Shown piece by piece: positions 8,868 through 16,629 of a DNA stretch of 64,000 nucleotides. Position numbers and translations under genes: made by a program. The stretch's first letter is position 1. Every line of letters begins with the position of its first letter. Location of the stretch: positions 1 through 64,000 of the forward strand of contig JAFQEB010000116.1 in NCBI GenBank assembly GCA_017399225.1. The letters are read 5' to 3'. The notes beneath the pieces are model-generated. The model had not been told where the DNA came from and searched no databases. It saw nothing but the letters and a program-made list of their open reading frames with translations. Source of the DNA: Clostridia bacterium (GTDB lineage Bacteria > Bacillota_A > Clostridia > Christensenellales > Aristaeellaceae).

Positions 8868-9359
8868 TTACCGGTTTGTGCGCCGGAAGCGCTTCATGAC
8901 GTCCTCGACAATCTCGGCTGGCACAAACGGGGTCAGATCCACGCCGAAGAGCGCCGCCTCCCGCACCACCGAGGAGGAAATGCTGACATGCTCCGGCCTG
9001 GCGGGCAGGAAAACCGTTTCCATTCCGTCGCCAAGCATGGCGTTGATGCTCGCCATATTCATTTCGCTCTCCAGATCGCTTGCGCCGCGGATCCCCCGCA
9101 CGGCTGCGCAAGCCCCCGTTTTGCTCACATAATCCACCAGCAGGCCGTCCCATGTATCGACGACCACATTCGGGATCGACGCCACCGCCTTCTCGATCAG
9201 CGAGGTACGGGCCGTGATGGAAAAGGTGCCCTTCTTATGGGGATTGTAGAGCACCGCCACGATCACCTGATCAAACAGCGCAGCGGCCCGGCGGATCACA
9301 TCCATGTGGCCCAGGGTGATCGGATCAAAGCTGCCGGGATACACACAAATGCGCGCCAT
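8868..9359 (-). CDS. coaD: Phosphopantetheine adenylyltransferase
   Basis: Transfers AMP from ATP to 4'-phosphopantetheine, the penultimate step of coenzyme A synthesis, in the cytoplasm. The 163-residue length matches the family. The nucleotidyltransferase motif PGSFDPITLGH is at residues 8-18 and the C-terminal ISSSVVRE motif is present. It begins immediately after the rsmD stop codon (no gap), the rsmD-coaD pairing common in Firmicutes. Confidence 0.96.
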   Translation of the reverse strand: MARICVYPGSFDPITLGHMDVIRRAAALFDQVIVAVLYNPHKKGTFSITARTSLIEKAVASIPNVVVDTWDGLLVDYVSKTGACAAVRGIRGASDLESEMNMASINAMLGDGMETVFLPARPEHVSISSSVVREAALFGVDLTPFVPAEIVEDVMKRFRRTNR

Positions 9360-9917
9360 TCACTCCGCCTCCTTTGCAAACTGTCTGAAAAAGCTGACGC
9401 CCGCGACGCCGTACTTCCTGCTGTCGTAGAGCTCAAATCCGTCGCAGACCGCCGGGAAGGTTTTGGCCTCATGCTCCAGAAGGATGACCGCATCCGGCTG
9501 CAGCACAGGCACGAGGGCCTCAAACACGGCCGTCATGTCGTGCATCTTATAGGGAGGATCGAGGAACACCATGTCAAAGCGAGCGCCCTCGCCTGCCAGG
9601 CGGCGCACCGCATCCTGCCAGCTGCACTGGAAGAACCGGCACTGCTCCTGCATCCGGAGCTTCTGGGCATTGCGCTGCTGGACGGCTGCGGCTTTCCGGT
9701 CGATATCCACCAGCACCGCTGCTGCCGCGCCCCTGCTGAGGGCCTCAAAGGCCATGGCGCCGCTGCCGGAGAACAGATCGAGCACCTGTGCGCCCCGCAC
9801 CTTCATCTGAAGGATATTGAACACATTTTCCCGCACCCGGTCAAGGGTCGGACGGGTATCCAGACCCTGAGGCGCATCAAAGGTGCGTCCTCGGGCCATA
9901 CCTGCAATGATCCGAAT
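9360..9917 (-). CDS. rsmD: 16S rRNA (guanine-N2)-methyltransferase RsmD, probable ATT start
   Basis: Methylates G966 of 16S rRNA using S-adenosylmethionine. The SAM-binding motif VLDLFSGSGAMAFEALSRGA and the catalytic DPPY are present, and the N-terminal TRPTLDRVRENVFNIL block is typical. The first ATG in frame (9899) would delete the conserved family N-terminus (M-R-I-I-x-G) and has no spaced ribosome site. Six codons upstream the frame reads I-R-I-I-A-G, beginning with ATT at 9917, and GGAGGAGGG lies 6 bases before that ATT. I therefore place the start at this rare ATT codon; a base error turning ATG into ATT is the alternative. Confidence 0.88.
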   Translation of the reverse strand: MRIIAGMARGRTFDAPQGLDTRPTLDRVRENVFNILQMKVRGAQVLDLFSGSGAMAFEALSRGAAAAVLVDIDRKAAAVQQRNAQKLRMQEQCRFFQCSWQDAVRRLAGEGARFDMVFLDPPYKMHDMTAVFEALVPVLQPDAVILLEHEAKTFPAVCDGFELYDSRKYGVAGVSFFRQFAKEAE

Positions 9918-9999
9918 GGGAATCCCTCCTCCTGTTCCGGGCTCATCCGAAAATGGTCGTCAGCGGGTGGAAAACCGCCTCTTATGTGGGTACCGCCGC

Positions 10000-10809
10000 T
10001 CAGTTCAGCTGCTGGGGGCCGCTGCTCCGGGACTGCTGGCGTGCGCGGCGTTCCTTCGCCTGCTTCTTCTTCGCCTTCTTCTTGCCCAGGGCAATGTTGG
10101 TATGCACCACCGCGCGGGCCCTGGGGCCCATGGCATAGGCAGCGCCGTAAACGATAGCCGGAATCAGGTTCAGGATGGGGCTGATGCGCTGCAGGAGCAG
10201 CATCATATCCTTATTATCTGCGCCCAGCAGGCTGACATAGGGCATCGTGGACATATGGATGATGACCCGCAGCACGATCTCCAGGGTCAGCTTTGCTTCC
10301 TGATGATAGTATGCCAGCGCGCCGCCGATCTCCTGCCGGCCCTCCAGGGCTTCGACCCATCCCGGCAGCATGCCCATGGGGGTCATCTGCCGCTGGGCGA
10401 TGCAGGCCAGCACCACGGAGCAGATGAGCAGAGGCAGCGAGCCCACCAGCGCGATCACCAGGCCCTTGAGAGGATGGTAGCACATTTTCTCCTCCCAGTC
10501 CGCCACGGGACGGCCTTTTTCGCGCCGCTGGTACATGATCTCACCCTGGTTGACGGCGTCCGCGCCGCTGGCCAAGCCGGACTGCCAGAAGATCAGCCAG
10601 GTCGTGCCCAGAATGGCCAGATTGATCACGACACTCAGGAAGCGCGACTCCACCGACGCCACGATCAGGCTCATAAAATACACAAAGGTCATCAGCGCCG
10701 TAAAGAAAAAGAATTTGAGCGCGCCGCCCGGCAGCGTCCGGTCAACGATACGGCCCCGGAGATACGGCTTGGTCACCTTCTCGATCTTCTGTTTCTTCTT
10801 TCCCTGCAT
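10000..10809 (-). CDS. Multi-pass membrane protein, function unknown
   Basis: A 269-residue protein with a basic N-terminus and about five hydrophobic segments (near residues 33-50, 58-76, 117-140, 178-200 and 208-230) and a very basic C-terminal tail (KKKAKKKQAKERRAR). I do not recognise the family; a Yip1-like fold is possible. It sits 17 bp downstream of the 5-formyl-THF cyclo-ligase gene and about 80 bp before rsmD, all on the same strand. Confidence 0.75.
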   Translation of the reverse strand: MQGKKKQKIEKVTKPYLRGRIVDRTLPGGALKFFFFTALMTFVYFMSLIVASVESRFLSVVINLAILGTTWLIFWQSGLASGADAVNQGEIMYQRREKGRPVADWEEKMCYHPLKGLVIALVGSLPLLICSVVLACIAQRQMTPMGMLPGWVEALEGRQEIGGALAYYHQEAKLTLEIVLRVIIHMSTMPYVSLLGADNKDMMLLLQRISPILNLIPAIVYGAAYAMGPRARAVVHTNIALGKKKAKKKQAKERRARQQSRSSGPQQLN

Positions 10810-10826
10810 GGTCGTACACCTCTTCG

Positions 10827-11390
10827 TTATTTCTCGTTTTCAAAATACCTGACGCCGTTCAGACCGGCGCAGGCAGCCAGGGGCCTGTCCCACTCATCTG
10901 CCGGGACGCGTTCCGTCCACTGCCATTGCAGCGCACAGCCCATCGTCCGCACACTGCACTGCGCCAGCAGACAATCATAGTAGCCGCCGCCCTTGCCCAG
11001 CCTCATGCCGCGATCATCGATCCCCTCCAGGGGCACCAGCAGCAGATCGAGCGCGGCGGGCGATATGATCTCCGACGCAGCATCGGGTTCCGGAATGCCG
11101 TACGCGCCGGGCGTCAGCTGCTCCAATGAGGCCACACGGCGCAGCGTCATGCGGGGCGGCTCCCCGCAAAGGGGCAGCGCCAGGGTCTTGCCGTTATTCA
11201 GTGCGTCCTGCAAAACCGGCAAAATATCTGCTTCCCGCGGAAGGGGCATGTAGCCGCCGATGATCCGCGCCTCACGGTACCAATCGCTTTGTAGGATATG
11301 CTCGCAGATCATCGCGCTCTGGCGATCCCGCTCTTCGCGGCCCGGATGAACGTTGCACAGCTGCCTGCGCAGAAGAGCCTTCTCATTCAT
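10827..11390 (-). CDS. 5-formyltetrahydrofolate cyclo-ligase
   Basis: Converts 5-formyl-THF and ATP to 5,10-methenyl-THF, recycling folate. The 187-residue product carries the family features: Lys/Arg-rich start (EKALLRRQLC), GGYMPLPREADILP, and the C-terminal LVPLEGIDDRGMRLGKGGGYYDCLL nucleotide/substrate loop. The ATG at 11390 gives the normal family length and overlaps the alr stop by eight bases; the frame stays open upstream inside alr but that part is not family-like. Confidence 0.93.
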   Translation of the reverse strand: MNEKALLRRQLCNVHPGREERDRQSAMICEHILQSDWYREARIIGGYMPLPREADILPVLQDALNNGKTLALPLCGEPPRMTLRRVASLEQLTPGAYGIPEPDAASEIISPAALDLLLVPLEGIDDRGMRLGKGGGYYDCLLAQCSVRTMGCALQWQWTERVPADEWDRPLAACAGLNGVRYFENEK

Positions 11391-12492
11391 CAGCGTCCAC
11401 CCAAAGGCGGTGCACGCGCTCAGAGGCAGCCAGCAGCATCTCATAGCCGATGGTGCCCGCCCAGGAGCCCAGCTCGTCCGGCGTGATGGTCTCATTGCCC
11501 TGGGCGCCCATGAGCATCACCTCATCGCCCTCGCAGACCTCGTCAAGCCCGGTGATATCCACCATCATCTGATCCATGCAGATGCGGCCGACCACCGGCG
11601 CGCGCCTGCCCCGGATGAGCACCTGCGCCCGGCCTGAGGCACTGCGGTGATAGCCGTCGCCGTAGCCGCAGGCCACCGTCGCAAGCCGCATGGGCCTGTC
11701 CGCCGTAAAGGTGCAGCCGTAACTGATCTTGTCGCCGGGTTCGACCTGCTTGATAAAGGTGACGACGGTACGCCAGTCCATCACCGGGCGCAGGGGCATG
11801 TCCGTCCTGACCGGCGGGCAGCCGTACATGGAGATGCCCGCGCGCACCATGTCCATCGCCGCCTCCGGATAACGGTGGATGGCGGCGGAGTTTGCGCAGT
11901 GGCGGATGATCCCCTCCGGCAGGCAGTTCAGCAGCTCGCGGAAGCGGGACAGCTGCCGGCGGGTATATACATCGTCCTCGCCGTCCGCGTCGGCAAAATG
12001 GGTAAAGGCTCCGGTAAGGGTAACATTGGGGCACTCGGCCAGCACGGCCAGGAGGGTCTTGATCTCCGTCTCGTTGCGTACGCCGATGCGGCCCATACCC
12101 GTATCCAGCTTGATATGGATCCTGGCCGTGCGGTTCAAGCGCTCCGCTTCCTTCTGCAGGCGCAGCAGCCTGTCGGGATTGCAGACCGCCAGCGTCAGGT
12201 CATTTTCAACACCCTGGGCGATCTCATGATCGCCGGATGCGCCCAGCACCAGGATCGGGGCTTCGATCCCCGCCCGGCGGAGGACGGCGCCCTCGCAGGT
12301 ACGGGCCACCGCCAGCCAGTCGGCTCCGGCAGCAATGGCGCTCCGGGCAGATTGGACGATGCCATGTCCATATGCATCCGCCTTGACCGACACCATCAGC
12401 AGCGTTTCCGCGGGCAGCGACGCTTTGATCAGCCGCACGTTCTCCCGCAGCGCAGACAGGTCGATGGTGCGCAGTGGATACTGTGTGATCAC
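11383..12492 (-). CDS. alr: Alanine racemase
   Basis: PLP-dependent interconversion of L- and D-alanine for peptidoglycan, in the cytoplasm. The PLP lysine lies in SVKADAYGHG (Lys37). The second catalytic tyrosine is in KISYGCTF, and the C-terminal CMDQMMVDIT block is present. 369 residues, normal length. It starts with GTG, preceded by AAGGTG. It overlaps the downstream folate gene, and the YkvI-like permease gene ends 63 bp upstream, suggesting one operon. Confidence 0.95.
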   Translation of the reverse strand: MITQYPLRTIDLSALRENVRLIKASLPAETLLMVSVKADAYGHGIVQSARSAIAAGADWLAVARTCEGAVLRRAGIEAPILVLGASGDHEIAQGVENDLTLAVCNPDRLLRLQKEAERLNRTARIHIKLDTGMGRIGVRNETEIKTLLAVLAECPNVTLTGAFTHFADADGEDDVYTRRQLSRFRELLNCLPEGIIRHCANSAAIHRYPEAAMDMVRAGISMYGCPPVRTDMPLRPVMDWRTVVTFIKQVEPGDKISYGCTFTADRPMRLATVACGYGDGYHRSASGRAQVLIRGRRAPVVGRICMDQMMVDITGLDEVCEGDEVMLMGAQGNETITPDELGSWAGTIGYEMLLAASERVHRLWVDADE

Positions 12493-12555
12493 ACAGGTTC
12501 ACCTTCTTCTCAGTGATACGATAACAGCGACTGGGGACGCCAGCCGTAAATTGTA

Positions 12556-13494
12556 TTATAGCATATCCCGCCGGGAATTAAAAGTGTTTCTGATACAATT
12601 CGTGAATTTTGCCCCCAGCATGATCAGCAGGCAGCCCCCGCCCAGCAGCGGATAGAGGATATCCACCACGCCGGAAAAGCCCAGGCAAGCCGTCAGCAGA
12701 ATCGCAAGCAGTGCCGTTCCCCTGCCCTGCAGCCCTTTCACGCAGGCAGTCAGGGTGGAGAGGATCGCCAGATACAGGCTGGCCGCCGCCAGCGCGTATC
12801 CCGCCCGCCCCCAGGCTGCGCTCATGCGGACAAAGGGCAGCTCCTCCGCCATCAGCGCCGGATGCCGCTGCAGCACGGCATTCCCCGCCGCAAGGAGCAG
12901 CGCCATCAGGACACAGGCCCTCCGCAGCGCACAGCGGCGCTCCAGGGCGGGCAGTTCGCTCCGGCAGCGCAGCACGGGAACCATCAAAGCTGCGTTGAAG
13001 CCGCCGTAGCTAAGGGCCCGGAGGAGCCCGAGAGGGACGGAAGGAGCCTCCAGCCTCGCGGCCTGCATGGGCGGCAGCGCCAGCCCGGAGAGGATGAGCA
13101 CCGCAAGGACGGCCAGCATCGCCCGGCTGACCCAGGCAAGCCCGGCATTCGTCCTTTGGGAAAGCAGCCAGGCCAGCACGAGCGTGACCGCCATCCCGAT
13201 CCACCTCGCACCTTGCACCGGCAGCGAAAGGGCAGCCGTCTCCCCAGCGCCGGAGAGCATGGCGCCGCCGGTGGCGATCAGCAGCAACGAGAGCATCCCC
13301 TTCCACAGCCGCGCCAGGATCGTGTGGGTAAACCGGACGTCAGCAACGGCGGCGGCAGCAGCACAGGCCAGCGCGATACCGGCATACCCCCACGCGCCGT
13401 AACGCCCGAAGAAGGCTGCGATCTCCCGCCCGGAGGCAAGCCCCGCCCCCACCGCCGCGCCGAGGAGCTCCCAGGAAAGCGTGCGATTTTTCAT
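12556..13494 (-). CDS. YkvI-like membrane protein (amino-acid permease related)
   Basis: A 312-residue protein with about ten hydrophobic segments. The N-terminal motif GAAVGAGLASGREIAAFFGRYG matches the YkvI family, which is distantly related to APC-type amino-acid and germination permeases. The substrate is unknown. It lies just upstream of alr, so a link to alanine is tempting but is inference only. It starts after the murC terminator, so it may have its own promoter. Confidence 0.75.
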   Translation of the reverse strand: MKNRTLSWELLGAAVGAGLASGREIAAFFGRYGAWGYAGIALACAAAAAVADVRFTHTILARLWKGMLSLLLIATGGAMLSGAGETAALSLPVQGARWIGMAVTLVLAWLLSQRTNAGLAWVSRAMLAVLAVLILSGLALPPMQAARLEAPSVPLGLLRALSYGGFNAALMVPVLRCRSELPALERRCALRRACVLMALLLAAGNAVLQRHPALMAEELPFVRMSAAWGRAGYALAAASLYLAILSTLTACVKGLQGRGTALLAILLTACLGFSGVVDILYPLLGGGCLLIMLGAKFTNCIRNTFNSRRDML

Positions 13495-13531
13495 TCGCCA
13501 TCACCTCCCGGGAGGATACGGGCATGATCCG

Positions 13532-13563
13532 AAAAAAAGAACGCACCGGCTGCCCGATGCGCT
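13532..13563 (-). terminator. Terminator of murC
   Basis: GC-rich hairpin (GCGCA.CGG / CCG.TGCGT) followed on the minus strand by TTCTTTTTTT. Confidence 0.85.
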
Positions 13564-13570
13564 CTGATGA

Positions 13571-14974
13571 TTATGCTTTTTTCTCCATCTCGTGGCGATG
13601 AATCTGCTCGTTGAGCATGTTCACGTCGCCGCAGCCCATGGTGATGGCCAGATCACCGGGCGCCAAGTGGGCGCGGAGGTAGGCTTCCGTGTCATCGAAG
13701 GTGGGCGTCCAGACGGCGTTGACGCCGTGAGCCTTCATGCCCTCCACCAGCATACCGCTGTTCAGGTCGCCGGGGTCTTTCTCGCGGGCGGCGCAGATGT
13801 CCATGACGACGGTGACGTCCGCCAACTTGGTGCAGGTGAGGTAATCATTGAAGAGCGTGCGCACGCGGGAGAAGGTATGGGGCTGCATGACCGCGTAGAG
13901 CTTGCCCTTGCAGCGCTTGCGGGCCACGGTGACGGCGTTGCGCATCTCAGTGGGGTTATGGCCGTAGTCGTGGAAGATCTCCGCGCCGCCGTTGATCACG
14001 TCGGTCAGCTCGAACCGGCGATGGGCGCCGATGAAGCGGCCCAGGCTCTCCGCGGCCTTTTCCATATCAGCCCCCAGCACATAGGCGGTGCACAGGGCGG
14101 CAAGGCCGTTTTCCACGTTGAAATCGCCGGGGACGGCCATCTTCACATGGGCCAGCTGCTGTCCTTCGCCGATCAGGTCGTAGGAAGCATAGCCGCGGTC
14201 ATCCTCCGTGAGGTTGGCGGGATGGAAGTCGCAGTCAGCCGTCATGCCAAAGGTCAGCGTGCGACAGGCAAGCGTCTTCATCTGGCGGACGACGCGCTCG
14301 TCGGTACCCTTGCCGATGACCACGCCCGTCTCCGGCACCAGGTGCATGAACTGGCCGAAGGTGGCTTCGATCTCGTCGATGTCCTTGTAGCAGTCCAGGT
14401 GGTCGGCGTCGATGTTCAGCACGACGGCCACGGTGGGCTTCATTTCCAGGAAGGAGCGGCGGAATTCGCAGGCCTCGGCCAGGAAGGCGTCGCCGGTACC
14501 GATGCGGGTGGAGCCGCCGATGGCGTCCAGCTTGCCGCCGATGTGCACCGAGGGATCCAGGCCGCATTCCACCAGCATCTGGGAGAGCATGGAGGTGGTC
14601 GAGGTCTTGCCATGCGCGCCGCAGATGCCCACGGCCTGCGGATAGCCCTCCATCAGCTGGCCCAGCAGGATGCTGCGCTCGATCGAGGGGATGCCCAGGC
14701 GGTCAGCTTCCACGCGCTCGGGGTTATCGCTGGCCGCAGCGCCGGTGAATACGACCATGTCCGCGCCGTGCACCTGCTCCACCGCGTGGCCGATATACAC
14801 CTTCGCGCCGGCTGCGCGCACGTCGCCGATGAGGTAACCCTCGGTGCGGTCGGAGCCGGACACCTGGTAGCCCTTCGAAATGAGCATCTGGGCCAGGCCG
14901 GACATGCTGGAGCCGCCGATGCCGATCATGTGGATTCGTTTGCCCGCGTAATCGCGGATATGAGGCTGTTTCAT
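13571..14974 (-). CDS. murC: UDP-N-acetylmuramate--L-alanine ligase
   Basis: Adds L-alanine to UDP-MurNAc using ATP, the first amino-acid step of peptidoglycan precursor synthesis. 467 residues, normal length. The N-terminal Rossmann motif HMIGIGGSSMSG (15-26) and the ATP-binding GICGAHGKTSTTSML (116-130) are clear. The ATG at 14974 is preceded by GGGAG; the frame remains open well upstream but that extension is unlike any Mur ligase. Monocistronic by its promoter and terminator. Confidence 0.96.
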   Translation of the reverse strand: MKQPHIRDYAGKRIHMIGIGGSSMSGLAQMLISKGYQVSGSDRTEGYLIGDVRAAGAKVYIGHAVEQVHGADMVVFTGAAASDNPERVEADRLGIPSIERSILLGQLMEGYPQAVGICGAHGKTSTTSMLSQMLVECGLDPSVHIGGKLDAIGGSTRIGTGDAFLAEACEFRRSFLEMKPTVAVVLNIDADHLDCYKDIDEIEATFGQFMHLVPETGVVIGKGTDERVVRQMKTLACRTLTFGMTADCDFHPANLTEDDRGYASYDLIGEGQQLAHVKMAVPGDFNVENGLAALCTAYVLGADMEKAAESLGRFIGAHRRFELTDVINGGAEIFHDYGHNPTEMRNAVTVARKRCKGKLYAVMQPHTFSRVRTLFNDYLTCTKLADVTVVMDICAAREKDPGDLNSGMLVEGMKAHGVNAVWTPTFDDTEAYLRAHLAPGDLAITMGCGDVNMLNEQIHRHEMEKKA

Positions 14975-15016
14975 ATATCTTCTCCCGATTCTCAGTGGAT
15001 TCCGGTTTTCATGGGT

Positions 15017-15046
15017 ATTATACTCCATCCCGGGGGGAATAATCAA
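15017..15046 (-). promoter_or_regulatory. Promoter of murC
   Basis: Minus-strand -35 TTGATT (15046-15041), 18-bp spacer, -10 TATAAT (15022-15017). Confidence 0.65.
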
Positions 15047-15082
15047 GCGATTGTGCGTTTGTATGCTGCATTTGCACTGTTT

Positions 15083-15104
15083 GCGAACAAATTTTCGTGT
15101 TCGC
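15083..15104. promoter_or_regulatory. Inverted repeat with LexA-box resemblance
   Basis: Perfect arms GCGAACA / TGTTCGC around an 8-base centre, ending directly before the -35 of the radical SAM gene. Its left part CGAACAAATTTTCG (15084-15097) differs at one position from the Gram-positive SOS box CGAACRNRYGTTYG. Whether LexA binds is inference. Confidence 0.4.
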
Positions 15105-15105
15105 C

Positions 15106-15134
15106 TTGACTGCATCGGCGTACAGCGGTAAAAT
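15106..15134 (+). promoter_or_regulatory. Promoter of the SPL-family radical SAM gene
   Basis: -35 TTGACT (15106-15111), 17-bp spacer, -10 TAAAAT (15129-15134). Confidence 0.65.
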
Positions 15135-15157
15135 GCCTGCAAAGGGAGGGATGCGCC

Positions 15158-16042
15158 ATGGAAGCCGTTCAGGTCAAATCGCTGCTCACGCCGGTTCGCG
15201 GCTCGATGGAGGATTTCTACTATGCCGACTGGAACATGAACCTGTACCGCGGCTGCTCCCACGGGTGCATCTACTGCGACTCCCGCTCGGCGTGCTACCG
15301 GATCGGGAATTTCTCCGCCGTCCGGCCCAAGGCAGACGCGCTGGCCCTGCTGGAAAAGGAACTGCGCAGCAAGCGGACGGCAGGCGTCGTCACCATGGGC
15401 GCGATGAGCGACCCCTACAACCCGCTGGAGCGTGAATTACAGCTCACGCGCGGGGCATTGACGCTGCTGAAGCGCTACGGCTTTGGCGCGGCCTTCACCA
15501 CCAAATCCGCTCTGTGCGCCCGGGATGCTGAGCTGCTGGCGGATATCAGCCGTCATGCGCCGGTATGCGCCAGGATGACCGTTACCTGCGCAGAAGATGC
15601 GCTATGCCGGAAGATCGAGCCTCATGTGTCCGTCACGTCGGAGCGTTTCGAGGCGATCCGTGCCCTTGCCGCTGCCGGCGTGTATACCGGCGTGTGGCTG
15701 AATCCGGTGCTGCCCTGCATAACGGACACGGAGGACAACATCCGCCGCATCGTGCGCATGACGGCAGAGGCCGGCGGGCGGTTTGTGGTGTGCTTCTTCG
15801 GCATGACGCTTCGGACGGGCAACCGGGAATACTATTTTGACGCCCTGCAAAGGGAATTCCCCGGCGTTCGGGAGTATTACCTGAAGGAATACGGCAACGC
15901 CTACGAGATCCCCGCCAGGGAGCCGGATGCGCTCTACGCTGCCTTCCGGGACGAGTGCGAAAGGCAGGGCCTAAACTGGCGCTTCCGGGATATCAACCGG
16001 GAGATGTTTGCAGGAATGCCGGTACAGACGAGCTTCCTGTGA
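15158..16042 (+). CDS. SPL-family radical SAM protein
   Basis: A 294-residue radical SAM enzyme of the group that includes spore photoproduct lyase (SplB/COG1533). The 4Fe-4S ligands form CSHGCIYC (Cys33, Cys37, Cys40), the CxxxCxxC pattern of the superfamily, followed by the family's MGAMSDPYNPLE. Spore photoproduct lyase reverses UV damage in spore DNA, but the paralogues of this length have unproven substrates and I cannot assign this one. Start chosen at ATG 15158 after GGGAGG. A possible SOS-like inverted repeat sits upstream. Confidence 0.85.
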   Translation: MEAVQVKSLLTPVRGSMEDFYYADWNMNLYRGCSHGCIYCDSRSACYRIGNFSAVRPKADALALLEKELRSKRTAGVVTMGAMSDPYNPLERELQLTRGALTLLKRYGFGAAFTTKSALCARDAELLADISRHAPVCARMTVTCAEDALCRKIEPHVSVTSERFEAIRALAAAGVYTGVWLNPVLPCITDTEDNIRRIVRMTAEAGGRFVVCFFGMTLRTGNREYYFDALQREFPGVREYYLKEYGNAYEIPAREPDALYAAFRDECERQGLNWRFRDINREMFAGMPVQTSFL

Positions 16043-16091
16043 TGTTTTGCGGCAAAAGCTTACATAATGGTTTACAGCGCTTATGTTACCC

Positions 16092-16121
16092 TTGACAGGA
16101 GCGTTTTCTTTGGGGTACAAT
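16092..16121 (+). promoter_or_regulatory. Promoter of marR-ABC operon 1
   Basis: -35 TTGACA (16092-16097), 18-bp spacer, -10 TACAAT (16116-16121), 50 bp upstream of the MarR start. Confidence 0.75.
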
Positions 16122-16122
16122 G

Positions 16123-16136
16123 GTTGCATACGCAAC
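16123..16136. promoter_or_regulatory. Probable MarR operator
   Basis: Palindrome GTTGCATACGCAAC beginning two bases after the -10 box and so covering the transcription start. It has the size and TTGC..GCAA character of MarR-family sites, which suggests autorepression of the operon. Binding is inferred. Confidence 0.6.
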
Positions 16137-16170
16137 ATTTCACCTGACCCAATCGAAAGGCAGTGACGAT

Positions 16171-16629
16171 ATGCACCCCTTCATGCAGCAGATTTCGATT
16201 ACCTACCGCTGCGCCATGCGCTTCCGAGAAAAGGAGCTGGCGGACACCGGGCTCGCAGGCTGTCAGACCCCTTATCTGACCGCCCTTTCCCGCCGTCCCG
16301 GCATCACGCAGGAGGAGCTGGCCAGGGAGCTGAACGTGAACAAGTCCTCCGTCACCCGGCAGCTGGCGGCCCTGGAGGAACAGGGCTACGTCCGGCGCGA
16401 GTCTGCCCCCGGCGACAAGCGCAGTATGCTGGTCTATCTGACTGACAAGGCTTCCGGCGTGCTGGATCGCATCTATAGCTGCTACGGCGAGTGGAACAGC
16501 TATCTGACCCAGGATTTCACCGAAGAGGAGCAGCGTGAACTCTCCCGGCTGATGCTGCGCATCTCCCAGCGGGCTGACGCTTACGTGAAGGGAGGCGAGG
16601 GCGCTTGCGGACTGTCGGACGGTACCTGA
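16171..16629 (+). CDS. MarR-family transcriptional regulator
   Basis: A 152-residue winged-helix regulator; the HTH covers about residues 45-85 (ITQEELARELNVNKSSVTRQ) with the wing at GDKRSMLVYLT. MarR proteins usually repress efflux genes until a drug-like ligand binds. The ATG at 16171 follows AAAGGCAG; the frame opens earlier but that region contains the promoter and operator. Its 3' end overlaps the first ABC gene by 25 bases. Confidence 0.92.
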   Translation: MHPFMQQISITYRCAMRFREKELADTGLAGCQTPYLTALSRRPGITQEELARELNVNKSSVTRQLAALEEQGYVRRESAPGDKRSMLVYLTDKASGVLDRIYSCYGEWNSYLTQDFTEEEQRELSRLMLRISQRADAYVKGGEGACGLSDGT

